From: Bacteroidales bacterium
Lineage (GTDB): Bacteria > Bacteroidota > Bacteroidia > Bacteroidales > UBA932
Direction of reading: 5' to 3'
Length of the DNA stretch: 15,587 nucleotides
Assembly: GCA_017527625.1 (NCBI GenBank)
Contig: JAFXPV010000044.1
Span: 1-15,587 of the forward strand
Notes under the pieces: model-generated
Told to the model about the DNA's origin: nothing
The model's input: the letters and a program-made list of their open reading frames with translations, nothing else
Databases searched by the model: none
Position numbers and translations under genes: made by a program
In this document: positions 14,204-15,587 of the stretch, in pieces
How the letters are laid out: every line of letters begins with the position of its first letter
Position numbering within the stretch: the first letter of the stretch is position 1

Positions 14204-15382
14204 ATGAGGATTTCAATAATACCTCTTCTATCTTTACTTCTGATTCTTACAGCATGTAATCAGGAGTTGTCGACGCTGGATGACCAGCAGGATGCCCAAA
14301 GCATTGTGTTTTCCCTTAGCCAGCCTGTTGGTGATGTTCTCACAAAAACCAGCTATGATGCTGGCAATAATCGGTTTCTATGGTCTGAAGGAGATGCTGT
14401 TGGCATTGTATCTCCACAAGGAGGTCAGCTAAAATTCACAATCAATCCAGAAGATTATGGAGAAATCGATGCAGATTTTGACGGTCGTGGATTTGCGTTG
14501 AAGGCTGGTAATAAGTATGCCAGTTACTATCCTTTCCTATCGGATTTCGATTTGGATCCGACTGCCCTTCCTATCAGTTTTATAGGTCAGGTTCAGACCG
14601 GTGAAAACGCCATGACACACTTAGGTGCAACCAACTTCTCCGTTGCACAAGGAACGTCCCCAAATGCAGGACGTCTTGATTTCACGTTTCTGAACGTCGG
14701 ATCACCTCACAGGTATCGCCTCCCGGTTCTTGCCGGCACTTTTACTCAATTGACCGTTCAGGTCCCCAGTAATTATTTTACCCTTAGTGGAACTCTGAAT
14801 CTTATGGCTGATAATGAGAGCGACTTGATAGCTATCACCCCAACCGAGATGACCGACAAACTTACTCTTGAACTGAGGAATACAACAATGTCTTCGACAG
14901 GCAATCTCCGCTGCTGGATGATAGTTGCTCCCGTCAATCTCGAAGGCTCTGTAATCACGCTTTTATTGCAAACTTCTGATGGACAGGAGTACATAGCTTC
15001 ATTAACCGGAAGGGACTGTCCTGCAAATAACCGCAGGGTATTTGATGCTCTGTCTTCCGTTTTCCCCCGTGTTAGCGAAATAAGCGCCGATGGTGGCAGT
15101 GTACAAATCAAAGTGGTCAAATCCACCAACGATGTTGTAGTGACACCTTCAATCGGTGCAGGATGGATAACGGCAGCCGGCTCCACTACCGACGGCCTTG
15201 TTACCACTTATACTTACACCATAGCCGAGAATGAGGCTTCCTCCACTCGCGAAGGCACGATTTCTTTTACTGAAAGCAGCACGGGCCTGACAAACACCGC
15301 AACAATCCAGCAGGGTAAAGCCGGAACAATCATCGGCATCGGCAGCTGGGACAATGACAACCATAGTGGCAACGCACAATAA
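14204..15382 (+). CDS. Fimbrillin-like lipoprotein with C-terminal BACON domain
   Basis: The 392-residue product begins MRISIIPLLSLLLILTAC, a lipoprotein signal with Cys18; the frame opens upstream but this start is clear. Residues of about 35-280 resemble the fimbrillin/Mfa-like family, with TKTSY (47-51) and LWSEGDAVGIV (59-69), the typical T-K-T plus W-x-x-G-D-x-I/V-G-I signature. Residues of about 290-372 form a BACON domain: ISADGGSVQIKV, a GWIT tryptophan (321), REGTISFTESS and TATIQQG. The last 20 residues are a Gly/Asn/Asp-rich tail. Such proteins are surface-exposed, as fimbrial subunits or adhesins, or bind mucin or glycans. It lies 17 nt after the small protein gene and 6 nt before another fimbrillin-like gene. 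Confidence 0.85.
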   Translation: MRISIIPLLSLLLILTACNQELSTLDDQQDAQSIVFSLSQPVGDVLTKTSYDAGNNRFLWSEGDAVGIVSPQGGQLKFTINPEDYGEIDADFDGRGFALKAGNKYASYYPFLSDFDLDPTALPISFIGQVQTGENAMTHLGATNFSVAQGTSPNAGRLDFTFLNVGSPHRYRLPVLAGTFTQLTVQVPSNYFTLSGTLNLMADNESDLIAITPTEMTDKLTLELRNTTMSSTGNLRCWMIVAPVNLEGSVITLLLQTSDGQEYIASLTGRDCPANNRRVFDALSSVFPRVSEISADGGSVQIKVVKSTNDVVVTPSIGAGWITAAGSTTDGLVTTYTYTIAENEASSTREGTISFTESSTGLTNTATIQQGKAGTIIGIGSWDNDNHSGNAQ

Positions 15383-15388
15383 CATCTT

Positions 15389-15587
15389 ATGAAAAACAAA
15401 CATATATTTCTGATATGCATGGCTGCCGGGTTGCTGGCAGCTAGCTCATGCCAGGTGCGGGATTCTTTCGATCTCCCTTCAGAAGACAGCATCAGCATTT
15501 CTCTGTCCGGCAATATCGACCAGCAGAATATTACCCGTGCGTCTGACAATTCTTTCGCATCCGGCGACCAAGTCGGCATCTGGGCCG
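15389..15587 (+). CDS. Fimbrillin-like lipoprotein (partial, N-terminal 66 residues)
   Basis: The ATG at 15389-15391 opens a frame to the window edge. The N-terminus MKNKHIFLICMAAGLLAASSC is a lipoprotein signal with Cys21. It is followed by a beta-rich start, then TRASDNSFASGDQVGIWA, which matches the fimbrillin-family motif T-R-A followed by F-x-x-G-D-x-V/I-G-I. It follows the BACON-domain protein by 6 nt and is very likely co-transcribed. It is cut by the end of the window, so its length and role in a pilus cannot be judged. Confidence 0.85.
   Translation, partial: MKNKHIFLICMAAGLLAASSCQVRDSFDLPSEDSISISLSGNIDQQNITRASDNSFASGDQVGIWA

Noticed and set aside
1..15587. CRISPR arrays, tRNA genes, insertion sequences, phage or defence genes
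   Set aside because: No spaced direct repeats, cloverleaf candidates, transposase or integrase motifs, or known defence-domain proteins were seen.

Overview
This window looks like a chromosomal segment of a Bacteroidota bacterium, most likely of the order Bacteroidales. The clues are lipoproteins with Bacteroidetes-type lipoboxes, fimbrillin-like proteins with a BACON domain, a small N-terminal domain with an S/T-L-K-R-L-W-G motif that recurs in this phylum, promoter-like TTTG / TAnnTTTG elements, weak or absent Shine-Dalgarno sequences, and a fused HisB. Genus cannot be decided from the sequence alone.

Region 1 (1-6016, minus strand) is a tightly packed histidine operon in the order hisG-hisD-hisC-hisB-hisH-hisA-hisF; hisF runs off the left edge. 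Most junctions overlap by 1-19 nt. Upstream of hisG is a complete transcription attenuator: a promoter-like pair, a 15-codon leader peptide (MISGLHMHHHHHIDR) with six His codons, a potential antiterminator pairing and a strong U-tailed terminator. Stalling at the His codons when charged tRNA-His is scarce would favour the antiterminator and let transcription enter hisG.

Region 2 (6035-8227, minus strand) is a two-gene unit for exported hydrolases: an alpha/beta-hydrolase resembling monoacylglycerol lipases, and 9 nt downstream a lipoprotein SGNH esterase resembling rhamnogalacturonan acetylesterases.

Region 3 (8289-13912) is accessory. It holds a 946-residue lipoprotein built from two modules of EF-hand-like loop plus 21-residue leucine-rich repeats, a small probable DNA-binding protein, an exported barrel-like protein, and, divergent from the latter, a membrane-anchored Hanks-type Ser/Thr kinase. 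The divergent kinase/barrel pair is separated by only 39 nt and their candidate promoters overlap. A widespread-type palindromic repeat (translating as RFAQNDT) lies in frame inside the barrel-like gene.

Region 4 (13919-15587, plus strand) starts with a promoter-like region, then a 62-residue Gly-rich and Tyr/Pro-rich small protein, a fimbrillin-like lipoprotein ending in a BACON domain, and the start of a second fimbrillin-like lipoprotein. It looks like the first part of a surface-structure operon. A 25-bp motif (21/25 identical) lies in front of both this operon and the small probable regulator gene, hinting at shared control.

No tRNA, rRNA, CRISPR array, transposase or integrase was seen. 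The most notable item is the complete his attenuator. The kinase, regulator and small-protein/fimbrillin neighbourhood is the most likely place for something not yet described.
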